NCBI RefSeq assembly: GCF_014200015.1
Contig: NZ_JACHOT010000002.1
Span: 434,001 to 498,000, forward strand
Length of the DNA: 64,000 nt
Direction of reading: 5' to 3'
Source: Aminobacter niigataensis
GTDB taxonomy: Bacteria; Pseudomonadota; Alphaproteobacteria; Rhizobiales; Rhizobiaceae
Part shown: positions 29,622-39,219 of the stretch, piece by piece
How the letters are laid out: every line of letters begins with the position of its first letter
Numbering within the stretch: the stretch's first letter is position 1
Translations under genes and position numbers: made by a program
Notes under the pieces: generated by a model
Seen by the model: the letters and a program-made list of their open reading frames with translations, nothing else
What the model was told of the DNA's origin: nothing
Databases searched by the model: none

Positions 29622-29790
29622 CTACGTCGCCCCCCTCTCTCCTGCCGGACATCTCCCCCACAAGGGGGGAGATTGGCAGTGGCTTGGCCTCCGCCAAGTT
29701 GGGGTTGCAAAGTAAGAGCGGACGCAGCGACGCAGCTGATCTCCCCCCTTGTGGGGGAGATGTCCGGCAGGACAGAGGGGGGCGACGTAG
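29622..29790. repeat. long inverted repeat between thiB and thiP
   Basis: The left arm (29622-29672) and right arm (29739-29790) are nearly perfect complements over about 51 bp, with one mismatch. Each arm also holds its own hairpin, CTCCCCC/GGGGGAG. The 66-bp centre shows no structure I could name. It looks like a MITE or REP-type element inserted in the thi operon; it is distinct from the serC-serA repeat. Confidence 0.88.
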
Positions 29791-29844
29791 AGCAGAACGT
29801 GGCCGTTCGGCGCCTGCCCCGCTCCAACTGCTTCTAGGGTCGGC

Positions 29845-31461
29845 ATGGGCACTCGCACCTCCGACCCCCGCATCGCCGCCGGCATCGCAGCGCTGGCTGC
29901 CATCGGCATCCTGATCGGCGGCGCCTTTGCCGGGCTGGGGCTGGAGGCGTGGCGCAACCCCGAGGGCGCCTATGCCGCCCTCGATCCCTACCTCCTGCGT
30001 GTCGCGCGTTTCACGCTGTGGCAAGCGCTGCTGTCGACCTTGCTGTCGGTTGCGCCGGCGATCCTCGTCGCACGTGCCCTGTCGCGGCATCCTGAGTTTC
30101 CTGGCCGCAGGCTGATCCTGCGCCTGTTTGCCGTGCCGCTGGCGCTGCCGGCGATCGTCGCGGCCCTCGGCATCCTGTCGCTCTACGGCCGCGCCGGCTA
30201 TTTCGCCGAACCGCTGACGGCGCTGACCGGCGGAACCTGGCCCGGCATCTATGGCCTGTCGGGCATTCTGGTCGCCCATGTCTTCTTCAACCTGCCGCTG
30301 GCGACGCGGCTGATGCTCGAGGCGCTGCAGACGGTGCCGACCGACCAGTGGCGGTTGGCGAGCCAGCTCGGCATGGGCGCGCGGGCGAGCTTCCGCCTCA
30401 TCGAATGGCCGGCAATGCGCGCAGCCCTGCCCGGCATCGCCGGGCTGGTGTTCATGCTCTGCATCACCTCCTTCACCATCGTCCTGACGCTTGGCGGCGG
30501 CCCGGCTGCAACGACGCTGGAAGTGGCGATCTACCAGGCGCTGCGCTTCGATTTCGACCCTGCCCGGGCGGTCGCCCTCACCGTGCTGCAGATCGCACTG
30601 ACTGCCGTCGTGGTCCTGGCGCTGATGCGGCTCGGCGCCAACACGACAGGCGACGCCAACCTGCCAGTGGCACGACGCAGCTTCATCCAGGCGAAGGCCG
30701 GCGAGACCGCATTCAACGTCGCAGCCATCCTTCTTGCCCTCGTCTTCGTCGGTGGGCCGATGCTGGCGACCGTCGCCTCCGGGCTCAAGGCTGATCTTGG
30801 CCGGCTTGCCGGCGAAGCCTCCGTCCAGCGCGCAACGCTGACCAGCATCGTGCTGGCCACAATATCGGCGATGCTCGCGGCAATGATCGCGCTGGCGCTG
30901 GTCATGGCGCGCCGAGCGCTGGCCGGCAGCAGGCAGAGTGACAAAAAAACACTTCTCGAACGGTTCACCGACACCGGCGCCGGCTTCGTGCTGGTGGTGC
31001 CGCCGATCGTCATCGGCGCCGGCTGGTTCGTGCTGGTGCGGCAGTCGGTCGACGTGTTTGCGCTGGCCCCAGTCATGGTGGTCACCGTCAATGCCGTCAT
31101 GGCGATGCCCTTTGCGGTTCGCGCCATCCGGCCCGCTTACGATGCGGGGAGCGAGCGCCACGAGCGGCTTTGTGCCCAGCTCGGCATTTCCGGCTGGAGC
31201 CGGTTGCGGCTGATCGACTGGCCGGTACTCAGGCGCCCGCTGGCCACCGCCTTCGCCTTTGCCATGGCGCTGTCACTTGGCGACCTTGGTGTCATCGCCC
31301 TCTTCGGCAGCGACGCCGTGCAGACGCTGCCCTATCTACTGCTCGCCCGCATGGGCAGCTATCGCACCGACGACGCGGCGGGCCTGGCACTGATGCTCGG
31401 ACTGTTGTGCCTGGCTTTGATGATGTTGGCCGACCGCCTCGGCAAGGAGACTTCCAGATGA
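29845..31461 (+). CDS. thiP: thiamine ABC transporter permease ThiP
   Basis: 538 residues, a two-module permease with about 12 membrane helices. Two EAA-type loops are visible: [21 protein letters not shown] (about 155-175) and a second near [25 protein letters not shown] (about 440-465). It forms the inner-membrane channel for ThiB-delivered thiamine. Its stop overlaps the thiQ ATG by 4 bp. No strong ribosome site is evident before ATG 29845. Confidence 0.95.
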   Translation: MGTRTSDPRIAAGIAALAAIGILIGGAFAGLGLEAWRNPEGAYAALDPYLLRVARFTLWQALLSTLLSVAPAILVARALSRHPEFPGRRLILRLFAVPLALPAIVAALGILSLYGRAGYFAEPLTALTGGTWPGIYGLSGILVAHVFFNLPLATRLMLEALQTVPTDQWRLASQLGMGARASFRLIEWPAMRAALPGIAGLVFMLCITSFTIVLTLGGGPAATTLEVAIYQALRFDFDPARAVALTVLQIALTAVVVLALMRLGANTTGDANLPVARRSFIQAKAGETAFNVAAILLALVFVGGPMLATVASGLKADLGRLAGEASVQRATLTSIVLATISAMLAAMIALALVMARRALAGSRQSDKKTLLERFTDTGAGFVLVVPPIVIGAGWFVLVRQSVDVFALAPVMVVTVNAVMAMPFAVRAIRPAYDAGSERHERLCAQLGISGWSRLRLIDWPVLRRPLATAFAFAMALSLGDLGVIALFGSDAVQTLPYLLLARMGSYRTDDAAGLALMLGLLCLALMMLADRLGKETSR

Positions 31462-32183
31462 CCGCGACCAGTGCGGCCGTGCGCTTCGACCAGGTGGTGT
31501 TCAGCTATGCCGACACCATGGTGCGTTTCGACGTGACTTTCGCGCCCGGCGAGATCACCGCCATCATGGGACCGAGCGGGGCCGGCAAGTCGACCCTGCT
31601 CAATCTCGTTGCCGGCTTCGAGACGCCCCGCGAAGGCCGCGTGCTGATCGGCGAAACGGATGTGACCTCGGCGCCTCCTGCCGACCGGCCGGTGTCGATG
31701 GTGTTTCAGGAAAACAACCTCTTCGCCCATCTCGATGTCGCCAGCAATGTCGGGCTCGGGCGCTCGCCAGCCTTGCGCCTGGGCGCGACGGACAAGCAGG
31801 ATGTAGCCAGCGCCCTTGCGCGCGTCGGGCTGGCCGGCATGGAACATCGCCTGCCGCGCGAACTCTCTGGCGGCGAGCGCCAGCGTGTGGCCTTGGCACG
31901 CGTTCTTGTGCGCGACCGCCCGATTCTCCTGCTGGATGAACCCTTTGCCTCGCTTGGACCAGCCTTGCGCGACGACATGCTGGACCTTTTGGCAAGCGTC
32001 CAAGCAGAACGCAGCATGACCGTGCTTTTCGTGACACACCAACCCGAAGATGCGCGAAAACTCGCCGAAAACATGGTTTTCGTCGAAGCTGGAAGGGTTA
32101 CCGCGGCAGGAAAGACTGCGGATTTCTTTACAAGTTCTGGACCTGAAGCCTTCAGACACTATATCGGCAATGAACGGCAGTGA
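31458..32183 (+). CDS. thiQ: thiamine ABC transporter ATPase ThiQ
   Basis: 241 residues. Walker [10 protein letters not shown] (38-46), Q-loop [19 protein letters not shown], signature [15 protein letters not shown], Walker [10 protein letters not shown]-loop FVTHQ. It lacks the C-terminal regulatory extension of MalK-type ATPases. ATG 31458 sits inside the thiP stop (ATGA), giving translational coupling. The frame upstream of this ATG belongs to thiP. Confidence 0.96.
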   Translation: MTATSAAVRFDQVVFSYADTMVRFDVTFAPGEITAIMGPSGAGKSTLLNLVAGFETPREGRVLIGETDVTSAPPADRPVSMVFQENNLFAHLDVASNVGLGRSPALRLGATDKQDVASALARVGLAGMEHRLPRELSGGERQRVALARVLVRDRPILLLDEPFASLGPALRDDMLDLLASVQAERSMTVLFVTHQPEDARKLAENMVFVEAGRVTAAGKTADFFTSSGPEAFRHYIGNERQ

Positions 32184-32315
32184 CACGATCACGCCAAGTT
32201 GCCCGGAAGCGGACATAATTTACGGCCAAATCGCCATGTTCGCGGCGGCGGCCTTATTGTGTCGGCAAGGCGAGTGTGGCTACGTCCACACCATGCGGGC
32301 CTGCTTCGTCCGCAT

Positions 32316-33845
32316 GTGTTGAATTTGAAAGGACGAGCTCTGCCCATCTGCCGCGACGGACTGACCAGGACGATAACGACACGCTGCGCGCGACTTGCCG
32401 TCGCCGTGGCGCTGTCGGCGCTTGTCGCCGGTTGCCAGGTGCTCAACTCGTCGGACGTTCGCGAATCCGGCTTCCAGCCGTCCAACAATCCGGTGACGGT
32501 CGACAACGTCTCGCGCAACGACAAGCTGGCCGAGATCGCCAAGGCCCAGCACCCGCGCATCCTGGCCACTTATGGCGGCGAATACTCCGACCCCAAGCTG
32601 GAGCGCATGGTCGCCAAGGTCGTCGGCAGCCTGACCACGGTTTCGGGCAACCCGAACCAGACCTATCGCATCACCATCCTCAACTCGCCCAACGTCAACG
32701 CCTTCGCGCTGCCGGGCGGCTATCTCTACGTGACGCGCGGACTTCTCGCGCTGGCCAACGATTCGGCCGAACTGGCCGCCGTCATCTCGCACGAGATGGG
32801 CCACGTCACCGCCAACCACGGTATCCAGCGCCAGCAGAAGGAAGCCGAGGAAGTGCTGGCGACCAAGGTTGTCACCGACGTGCTGGGTGAAAGCCCGACA
32901 GCCAAGGCAGCGCTGATCCGCGGCAAGCTGAGGCTTGCCCAGTTCTCGCGCAACCAGGAGCTCGAGGCCGACGGCATCGGCATCAAGATGAGCGGCCAGT
33001 CCGGCTACGATCCGTTCGCCGCGGGTCGCTTCCTGCAGTCGATGGCCGCCTATAGCGACCTGCGCGCCGTCAGCGGCGCAACGGACGCCAGCCTCGACTT
33101 CCTGGCCAGCCATCCCAATGCGCCACAGCGCATCGACCTGGCCCAGCGCCATGCCCGCCAGTTCGGCGCTCCGGGCATCGGCAAGCGCGACCGCGATTCC
33201 TTCCTCGCCGGCATCGACGGGCTGCTGTTCGGCGACACGCCCGACGAGGGCTATGTGCGTGGAACTACCTTCCTGCATCCCAAGCTCGGCATCTCGTTCT
33301 CGGTGCCGCAGGGCTTCATCATCGACAACACCGCCGCTGCCGTCACCGCGACGGGGCCGGGCAACATGGCCATCCGCTTCGACGGCGTGACCATCGACAG
33401 CAAGCTGTCGCTGCCCGACTACGTCAAGAGCGGCTGGGTCGCCGGGCTCGATCCGGCAAGCGTCCGCTCGGAAACGATCAACGGCAACGAGGCGGCGTTT
33501 GCCCGCGCCAGCGCCGAAGGCTGGCAATTCGACATCATGGTGATCCGCGCCGGCGCACAGGTCTACCGCCTGCTGACGGCGGCACCGACCGCCAGTCCCA
33601 ATCTCGACGCGGTCGCCCGCTCGGTGAGTTCCAGCTTCCAGGTCATGACGGCTGCCGAAAAGGCTGCGCTCAAGCCGCTGCGCATCCGCGTCGTCACCGT
33701 GCAGCCGGGCCAGAATATGGGGTCGCTCGCCGCCAGCATGGTCGGCGTCGATCGCAAGCTCGATCTGTTCCGGGTGTTGAACGCGCTCGCCCCCGGAGCC
33801 ACCGTTTCGGCCGGCGACAAGGTCAAGGTCGTCACCGACAGGTAG
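32316..33845 (+). CDS. M48-family Zn metalloprotease lipoprotein (YfgC/LoiP-like)
   Basis: About 509 residues. Lipobox ALVAGC marks a lipoprotein. The zinc site is HEMGH in AAVISHEMGHVTANHG, with the third ligand Glu in NQELEADGIGIKMS. A C-terminal region (about 385-509) of mixed type follows the protease domain; its last ~55 residues (RIRVVTVQPGQNMGSLAASMVG ... GDKVKVV) resemble a LysM-like module. M48 lipoproteins act on outer-membrane assembly or periplasmic quality control. The start is uncertain: GTG 32316 is used, but the best ribosome site (AAAGGA, 32328-32333) lies before a CTG at 32340 in the same frame. Confidence 0.85.
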   Translation: MLNLKGRALPICRDGLTRTITTRCARLAVAVALSALVAGCQVLNSSDVRESGFQPSNNPVTVDNVSRNDKLAEIAKAQHPRILATYGGEYSDPKLERMVAKVVGSLTTVSGNPNQTYRITILNSPNVNAFALPGGYLYVTRGLLALANDSAELAAVISHEMGHVTANHGIQRQQKEAEEVLATKVVTDVLGESPTAKAALIRGKLRLAQFSRNQELEADGIGIKMSGQSGYDPFAAGRFLQSMAAYSDLRAVSGATDASLDFLASHPNAPQRIDLAQRHARQFGAPGIGKRDRDSFLAGIDGLLFGDTPDEGYVRGTTFLHPKLGISFSVPQGFIIDNTAAAVTATGPGNMAIRFDGVTIDSKLSLPDYVKSGWVAGLDPASVRSETINGNEAAFARASAEGWQFDIMVIRAGAQVYRLLTAAPTASPNLDAVARSVSSSFQVMTAAEKAALKPLRIRVVTVQPGQNMGSLAASMVGVDRKLDLFRVLNALAPGATVSAGDKVKVVTDR

Positions 33846-33849
33846 TCAG

Positions 33850-34719
33850 CTACGCGGCCAGGAATGCCGAGTTCTGCCGCACTAGGGCCGACTTCAGCTT
33901 TTCCATGGCACGGGTTTCGATCTGTCGAACCCGCTCCTTGGAGATGCCGAGCGTAGTGCCCAGCTCTTCCAGCGTCGCGCCCTCCTCGCTCAGCCGGCGC
34001 TCCTCGATGATCTGCAATTCGCGCGCGTTAAGCACGCCGAGCGCGTCGTGCAGCCAGCCCGACCGCCGTTCGATGTCGATCGCATCGCCGACGAGTTCAT
34101 CCGGCAATGGATCGTCGGAGACCAAAAGATCCATGCGCTCGCCGGCATCGCCATCGTCGCTTAGCGGCGCGTTGAGCGAGGTGTCAGGCACCGACAGGCG
34201 CATGTCCATCATGGCGACGTCCGCTTCCGACACCCCGAGCGCCAAGGATATTTCCTGATACGCCGAACTGTTGCCGAGCGGACCGCCACCCTGTGCAAGG
34301 CGCGCGCGCATGCGGCGCAGGTTGAAGAACAGTGATTTCTGGGCCGAGCTCGTGCCGCCCCTGACGATCGACCAGTTGCGCAGGATATAGTCCTGCATGG
34401 AAGCCCGTATCCACCAGCTGGCATAGGTCGAAAAGCGCACTTCCCGCTGCGGGTCGAAGCGCGCGGCAGCCTCGAGCAGTCCGACATGGCCTTCCTGGAT
34501 GAGATCGCCAATCGGCAGTCCGTAGCGCCGGAACTTGACCGCCATGGCGATGACGAGGCGCATATGGGCGGTGGTGATGCGGTTCAGCGCGTCCTGGTCG
34601 TGCTGTTCTTTCCAGCGGATCGCCAGTTCCAGCTCTTCGCCACGTTCCAGATAGGGCGCGCGCGACGCGGCCCGCAGCATCATCTGTTCGCCAGCAAGGC
34701 CTGCCCGGTCCATATACAT
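33850..34719 (-). CDS. rpoH: RpoH2-type heat-shock sigma factor
   Basis: 289 residues. Sigma-70 regions 2 and 4 are clear: LIQEGHVGLLEAAARFDPQREVRFSTYASWWIRASMQDYILRNWS (2.2-2.4) and GATLEELGTTLGISKERVRQIETRAMEKLKSAL (4.2). The SAQKSLFFNLRRMR segment is the RpoH box that separates heat-shock from other alternative sigmas. Rhizobiales usually carry two RpoH paralogues; sequence divergence at the N-terminus suggests RpoH2, but that is an inference. ATG 34719 has AAGGGG upstream; an ATG at 34713 is possible. It converges with the M48 gene at a 4-bp gap. Confidence 0.9.
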   Translation of the reverse strand: MYMDRAGLAGEQMMLRAASRAPYLERGEELELAIRWKEQHDQDALNRITTAHMRLVIAMAVKFRRYGLPIGDLIQEGHVGLLEAAARFDPQREVRFSTYASWWIRASMQDYILRNWSIVRGGTSSAQKSLFFNLRRMRARLAQGGGPLGNSSAYQEISLALGVSEADVAMMDMRLSVPDTSLNAPLSDDGDAGERMDLLVSDDPLPDELVGDAIDIERRSGWLHDALGVLNARELQIIEERRLSEEGATLEELGTTLGISKERVRQIETRAMEKLKSALVRQNSAFLAA

Positions 34720-34970
34720 GCTTCGCCCCTTGTTGCGTGAGCAAGCCGGGCGCACCGTGAATGCGGACGCTGCCCCGCAAGGCTATTAACGCAAGATGCC
34801 GGACAATGTTCCACAAGGGCCGGGCACAGCGCATGTGCGTAGATTCAGATTCCAACAACGATGCATAATTGAAATTTCATTCCTTATCTTGACCGCCGGC
34901 ATCTGCGAGATTGCACCCAATCACAACTTCGCCGGCCCTCGTTGCCGGCCCAAAATCGGGATCGCATGAA

Positions 34971-35744
34971 ATGAACTGGTTGAAATCGCTGGCCGTTGCC
35001 GCAACGCTCCAGATTGTAACCGTTGGCGCAAGCCACGCAGGCGAGAACCTCAATGAGATCAAGGCTGCCGGCGTGTTCAAGATCGGCACCGAAGGCACCT
35101 ATGCGCCTTTCACCTATCATGACGCCTCGGGCGCCCTGGTCGGCTTCGACGTCGAGATTGGCCGCGAGATCGCCAAGCGCCTCGGCGTCAAGGCCGAATT
35201 CCTCGAAGGCAAGTGGGACGGCCTGATCGCCGGCATCGACGCCAAGCGCTACGACGCCGTCATCAACCAGGTCGGCATCACCGAGGCGCGCCAGGCCAAG
35301 TACGACTTCTCCGAGCCCTACATCACATCCAAGGCCGTTCTCATCGTCAGCGGCAAGAACGAGGACATCAAAGGCTTCGCCGATCTCAAGGGCAAGAAGT
35401 CGGCCCAGTCGCTGACCAGCAATTTCGGCAAGATTGCCGAAGCCAATGGCGCCGAACTCGTCGGCACCGACGGCTTCGACCAGTCGATCCAGCTGGTGCT
35501 CAACGGCCGCGCCGACGCCACCATCAACGACAGCCTGTCCTTCTACGACTTCAAGAAGCACAAGCCCGACGCAGACGTGAAGATCGTCGCCGAGGAAGAA
35601 AAGGCCGACTCCTCCGGCGTCATCGTGCGCAAGGGCGAACCGGAGCTGGTCGAGGCGATCAACAAGGCGCTGGCCGAGATCAAGGCCGACGGCACCTACA
35701 AGAAGATCTCCGAGACCTACTTCGGCACGGACGTCTCGCAGTAA
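34971..35744 (+). CDS. polar amino-acid ABC transporter binding protein (cystine-type)
   Basis: 257 residues with a Sec signal ending SHAGEN (about 23). SBP family 3: GVFKIGTEGTYAPFTYHDASGALVGFDVEIGREIAKRLG, LIAGIDAKRYDAVINQVGITEARQAKYDFSEPY, TDGFDQSIQLVLNGRADATINDSLSF. The EGTYAPFT pattern favours cystine-binding FliY/TcyA-like members over glutamine ones, but the ligand is unproven. The permease and ATPase genes follow. Two hairpins lie in the gap to the permease, as often seen when the binding protein is made in excess. Confidence 0.92.
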   Translation: MNWLKSLAVAATLQIVTVGASHAGENLNEIKAAGVFKIGTEGTYAPFTYHDASGALVGFDVEIGREIAKRLGVKAEFLEGKWDGLIAGIDAKRYDAVINQVGITEARQAKYDFSEPYITSKAVLIVSGKNEDIKGFADLKGKKSAQSLTSNFGKIAEANGAELVGTDGFDQSIQLVLNGRADATINDSLSFYDFKKHKPDADVKIVAEEEKADSSGVIVRKGEPELVEAINKALAEIKADGTYKKISETYFGTDVSQ

Positions 35745-35750
35745 CCGCAT

Positions 35751-35796
35751 TGCCCATCGGGCTGCACTAGCCGGCAGCCGATGGGCATTGATTTTT
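35751..35796 (+). terminator. hairpin with T run after the binding-protein gene
   Basis: TGCCCATCGGGCTGC (35751-35765) pairs with GCAGCCGATGGGCA (35774-35787) with one bulged G; GATTTTT follows. Acting as a terminator or attenuator, it would reduce permease transcription. Confidence 0.82.
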
Positions 35797-35822
35797 CCAC
35801 CTCTCATTTTTCCCATGAACTT

Positions 35823-35849
35823 GCCCGGAAAATCTGCGATTTTCCGGGC
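35823..35849 (+). terminator. second hairpin before the permease gene
   Basis: GCCCGGAAAATC (35823-35834) pairs perfectly with 35838-35849 across a TGC loop, 30 bp ahead of the permease start. No long T run. It may protect the upstream mRNA or affect permease translation. Confidence 0.7.
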
Positions 35850-35878
35850 TCGTTTGTTGTGGGGAGGGAGCATTCATC

Positions 35879-36559
35879 TTGCCACACTGGCTGCAATTGA
35901 TGCTGGAATCGCTCGGCCCCCTGTTGTGGGCCGCCCTCGTTTTCACCGCACCGCTGACGCTTCTCTCTTTCGCTTTCGGCCTGACGGTTGGGCTGGGCGC
36001 AGCGCTTGCCCGGCTGTTCGGGCCGGCCTGGCTATCGGCGATCGTGCGCTTCTATGTCTGGATCATCCGCGGTACGCCGCTTCTGGTGCAGCTGTTCCTG
36101 ATCTTCTACGGCCTGCCGAGCATGGGCGTCGTGCTCGACGCCTTCCCGGCCGCGCTGATCGGCTTCACGCTCAATGTCGGCGCCTACTCCTCCGAGATCA
36201 TCCGCGCCGCCATCAGTTCGGTCGCCAAGGGACAATGGGAAGCGGCCTATTCGATCGGCATGACATGGTCGCAGGCGATGCGCCGGACCATCCTGCCGCA
36301 GGCGGCGCGCGTAGCGGTGCCGCCGCTGTCCAATACCTTCATCTCGCTGGTCAAGGACACCTCGCTGGCAGCCGCCATCACCGTACCGGAGATGTTCCAG
36401 GCAGCACAGCGCATCGTCGCCACCACCTACGAGCCGCTGATCCTCTATGTCGAGGCAGCCCTGCTCTATCTCGCCATGAGTTCGGTGCTGTCGGCCCTGC
36501 AGGTCAGGCTGGAGAAGCGGCTCAACCGTTATGGCGGCTTCCTGGAGGCGCGGACATGA
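35879..36559 (+). CDS. amino-acid ABC transporter permease
   Basis: 226 residues, HisM/GlnP family. A likely TTG start at 35879 has GGGAGGGAG 8 bp before it. There are about five membrane helices, with the EAA loop AAYSIGMTWSQAMRRTILPQAARVAVPPLSNTFISLVKDTSL (about 121-163), where EAAYSIGM is conserved. It forms the channel for the SBP encoded upstream. The stop overlaps the ATPase start (ATGA). Confidence 0.93.
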   Translation: MPHWLQLMLESLGPLLWAALVFTAPLTLLSFAFGLTVGLGAALARLFGPAWLSAIVRFYVWIIRGTPLLVQLFLIFYGLPSMGVVLDAFPAALIGFTLNVGAYSSEIIRAAISSVAKGQWEAAYSIGMTWSQAMRRTILPQAARVAVPPLSNTFISLVKDTSLAAAITVPEMFQAAQRIVATTYEPLILYVEAALLYLAMSSVLSALQVRLEKRLNRYGGFLEART

Positions 36560-37329
36560 TCGGGCTTTCCAACATCGTCAAGAGCTTCGGCGACAATACC
36601 GTGCTCAAGGGCGTCTCGGTCGAGATCCGGGAAGGCAGCGTCACCGCCCTCGTCGGCCCGTCCGGCGGCGGCAAGAGCACGCTTCTGCGCTGCATCAACC
36701 TGCTGGAGATCCCGACCTCCGGCACGGTACGCATCGGCGACGACACGCTCGAGTTTCGCCCGGATGTCAGGGTGCCGACCAGGGCGATCCAGCAGCTGCG
36801 CCGCCAGACCGGCATGGTGTTCCAGAACTTCCAGCTGTTCCCGCATCGCACCGCGATCGAGAACGTGATGGAAGGGCTGGTGACCGTGTTGAGATGGCCG
36901 GAGGCCAAGGCCCGCGAACGCGCTTTGGCCCTGCTCGAAAAGGTCGGCATGGCGCACAAAATCGATGCCTGGCCGGCAACGCTGTCAGGCGGCCAGCAGC
37001 AGCGCGTGGCAATAGCCCGGGCACTGGCGCCGTCACCGAAGGTACTGCTGTGCGACGAACCGACGTCGGCACTGGACCCTGAACTCGCCCAGGAGGTGGT
37101 CGACGTGCTCGGCCAGCTGGCGCGCGAGGGCACGACCATGGTGATCGCGACCCACGACCTGCGCCTGGCCTCGAAGATCGCCCACGAGGTGGTGTTCCTC
37201 GAAGCGGGAACGGTCGTCGAGAAGGGCCCCGCGAGCGAGGTGTTCGGCAATCCGACGCATCAGCGCACCAAGCGCTTCATCGCGACGATCACGCATCAGC
37301 ACGACCACGGCAAGGGTGGCGAAGGCTGA
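36556..37329 (+). CDS. amino-acid ABC transporter ATPase
   Basis: 257 residues, GlnQ/HisP family. Walker A GPSGGGKST (34-42), FQNFQLFPHRTAIENVMEG, signature LSGGQQQRVAIARALA, Walker B VLLCDEPTSALD, H-loop IATHD. A His/Gly-rich end (THQHDHGKGGEG) is unusual. It energises the upstream permease. ATG 36556 lies in the permease stop. A terminator shared with the convergent carD gene follows. Confidence 0.95.
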   Translation: MIGLSNIVKSFGDNTVLKGVSVEIREGSVTALVGPSGGGKSTLLRCINLLEIPTSGTVRIGDDTLEFRPDVRVPTRAIQQLRRQTGMVFQNFQLFPHRTAIENVMEGLVTVLRWPEAKARERALALLEKVGMAHKIDAWPATLSGGQQQRVAIARALAPSPKVLLCDEPTSALDPELAQEVVDVLGQLAREGTTMVIATHDLRLASKIAHEVVFLEAGTVVEKGPASEVFGNPTHQRTKRFIATITHQHDHGKGGEG

Positions 37330-37352
37330 CGTCGCCACACCTGCCTGAAACA

Positions 37353-37380
37353 AAAAACCCGGCCATTGGCCGGGTTTTTC
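37353..37380. terminator. terminator between the ABC operon and carD
   Basis: AAAAACCCGGCC (37353-37364) pairs perfectly with 37368-37379 over an ATT loop, ending TTTTT on plus and T-rich on minus. It can act in both directions. Confidence 0.92.
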
Positions 37381-37403
37381 GTAATCTATAGAAGCATGCC
37401 AGA

Positions 37404-37988
37404 TCAGGCTGCTTCTTCCTGCTCGGCGTCGGCTTCCTCGTTGTCGGCCTTGGCGCCACGCTTCGGACCCTTGTTGAGGTTGGCCTCGATCAGGCGAACG
37501 GCCTCGGTCTCCGACAGGCGGTTGACGGCTGCCAGTTCGCGCGCCATGCGGTCGAGCGCGGCTTCATAGAGCTGGCGCTCGGAATAGGACTGCTCCGGCT
37601 GGTTGTCGGCACGGTAGAGATCGCGCACGACTTCCGAGATCGAGATCAGGTCGCCCGAATTGATCTTCGCATCGTATTCCTGGGCGCGGCGCGACCACAT
37701 GGTGCGCTTGACGCGGGCACGGCCCTGCACGACCTTCAGAGCACGTTCGACATAGTCGGTCTCGGACAGCTTGCGCATCCCGATCGAGGTCGCCTTGGCG
37801 ACCGGCACCTTCAGGCGCATTTTGTCCTTCTGGAAATCGATCACGAACAGCTCAAGCTTGTGTCCCGCCACTTCCTGCTCGTCGATGGATACGATCTGGC
37901 CGACGCCATGCGCCGGGTAGACAATGTACTCGCCGGTCTTGAAACCGTGACGCGCTGCGGATTTCTTCTGCGGGATGGAAGTTGCCAT
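37404..37988 (-). CDS. carD: CarD/CdnL-family transcription regulator
   Basis: 194 residues from MATSIPQKKS. The CarD/TRCF RNA-polymerase-interacting domain is at about 12-75 (FKTGEYIVYPAHGVGQIVSIDEQEVAGHKLELFVIDF). A C-terminal helical part with WSRRAQEYDAKINSGDLISISEVVRDLYRAD, including the Trp that wedges promoter DNA in other members, is at about 95-125. The end is acidic and Ala/Glu-rich. CarD-family proteins bind the RNA polymerase beta subunit and stabilise open complexes. A longer frame upstream lacks conservation. AAGGAG lies 11 bp before the start. Confidence 0.95.
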   Translation of the reverse strand: MATSIPQKKSAARHGFKTGEYIVYPAHGVGQIVSIDEQEVAGHKLELFVIDFQKDKMRLKVPVAKATSIGMRKLSETDYVERALKVVQGRARVKRTMWSRRAQEYDAKINSGDLISISEVVRDLYRADNQPEQSYSERQLYEAALDRMARELAAVNRLSETEAVRLIEANLNKGPKRGAKADNEEADAEQEEAA

Positions 37989-38344
37989 ACGCCCTGAACT
38001 CCTTCTTGTAACACCGGCCCGCCGAGGCCGGCTGAACGAGGATGGTCGGCTAACGCGACCTTGTGCCGCACGACAATCGACCCCCAACCGGGAAGAGCTT
38101 GGACCGGTAAACCGCTAAAGCAGCGGCCTCCGGGCCAGATTACTCTGGTCCGAATTGGGGCTGTCACCTTTCAGTGATTTAGGCTTCGCGCCATAGATCG
38201 ACGTTGTGTCATCGGCATGTTGATCTAGCTCTAACACAAAAAGTCGGAAGAATCAAGGTTTTGCTGCATGCGCGAAGAGCGCACGGCGTCAAGAGCAACC
38301 GGCGACGCGCAAAGCCTTGATGCAATGAGCTAGTATGGCGGCTT
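37989..38344. other. 356-bp gap upstream of carD
   Basis: No gene is seen. On the minus strand a candidate carD promoter reads CTTGAT, 17 bp, TTAGAG (about 38225-38260). A small CCAGA/TCTGG hairpin sits near 38136-38149. Nothing else could be supported. Confidence 0.5.
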
Positions 38345-38683
<339 letters not shown>

Positions 38684-38830
38684 GAGGCAGGCTCCGGGAC
38701 TTCCCGTATTTCGTATCTTTCGGTGAGGTATCCCCTTTAAAGGGGTCTTGCAAGGGCGGTCATTCCGCGCAGAAGCCGCTTGGCGGAACGCAATTCTCAT
38801 CTTGACGGCAGAGCCTTCAACGGCTTTGCG

Positions 38831-39214
38831 TTACTCGCTGCGCAGCCGGTCTGTGGCTCGCCGTTCCTTCTTGGTCGGACGTCCGCTTCCGGCCTCGCGC
38901 AATGGCGGCCGGGCATCGGGCGGCGCCTGGTCCTTCGGTGTCGGAACCGGCGAAACGTCCTCATAGAGCTTGCGCGCCTCTTCGGCGGGCCCGCGCCGCT
39001 CGCCAGGAAGCAGAACCTTATAGACCAGGATGCGTCGGTCGAGCGTGATCGTCAGCACATCGCCCGACTTGACCATGTCGGAGGCCTGGCCAAGCTTCTG
39101 GCCGTTGCACCTGACGCCGCCTGATTGCGCCAGCTTGGCGCCAAGCGAACGCGATTTGACCGCGCGCGAGAAGAACAGCCACTTGTCGATGCGCTGTCTT
39201 CCCTCGCCGGCCAA
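38831..39214 (-). CDS. S4-domain RNA-binding protein (HslR-like)
   Basis: 127 residues. The S4 fold is at the start: QRIDKWLFFSRAVKSRSLGAKLAQSGGVRCNGQKLGQASDMVKSGDVLTI. A basic Pro/Arg/Lys tail follows. HslR-family S4 proteins bind stalled 50S subunits carrying peptidyl-tRNA in E. coli; here that role is inferred. It starts 5 bp after the helicase stop and is almost certainly cotranscribed with it, a pairing I recall as common in Rhizobiales. Confidence 0.9.
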   Translation of the reverse strand: MAGEGRQRIDKWLFFSRAVKSRSLGAKLAQSGGVRCNGQKLGQASDMVKSGDVLTITLDRRILVYKVLLPGERRGPAEEARKLYEDVSPVPTPKDQAPPDARPPLREAGSGRPTKKERRATDRLRSE

Positions 39215-39219
39215 GGCTG

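Noticed and set aside
28606-31161. Long minus-strand open frame of about 850 codons opposite thiB and thiP
   Set aside because: Low-complexity Arg/Gln/Gly composition with no ribosome site; a GC-rich antisense shadow of well-supported genes.
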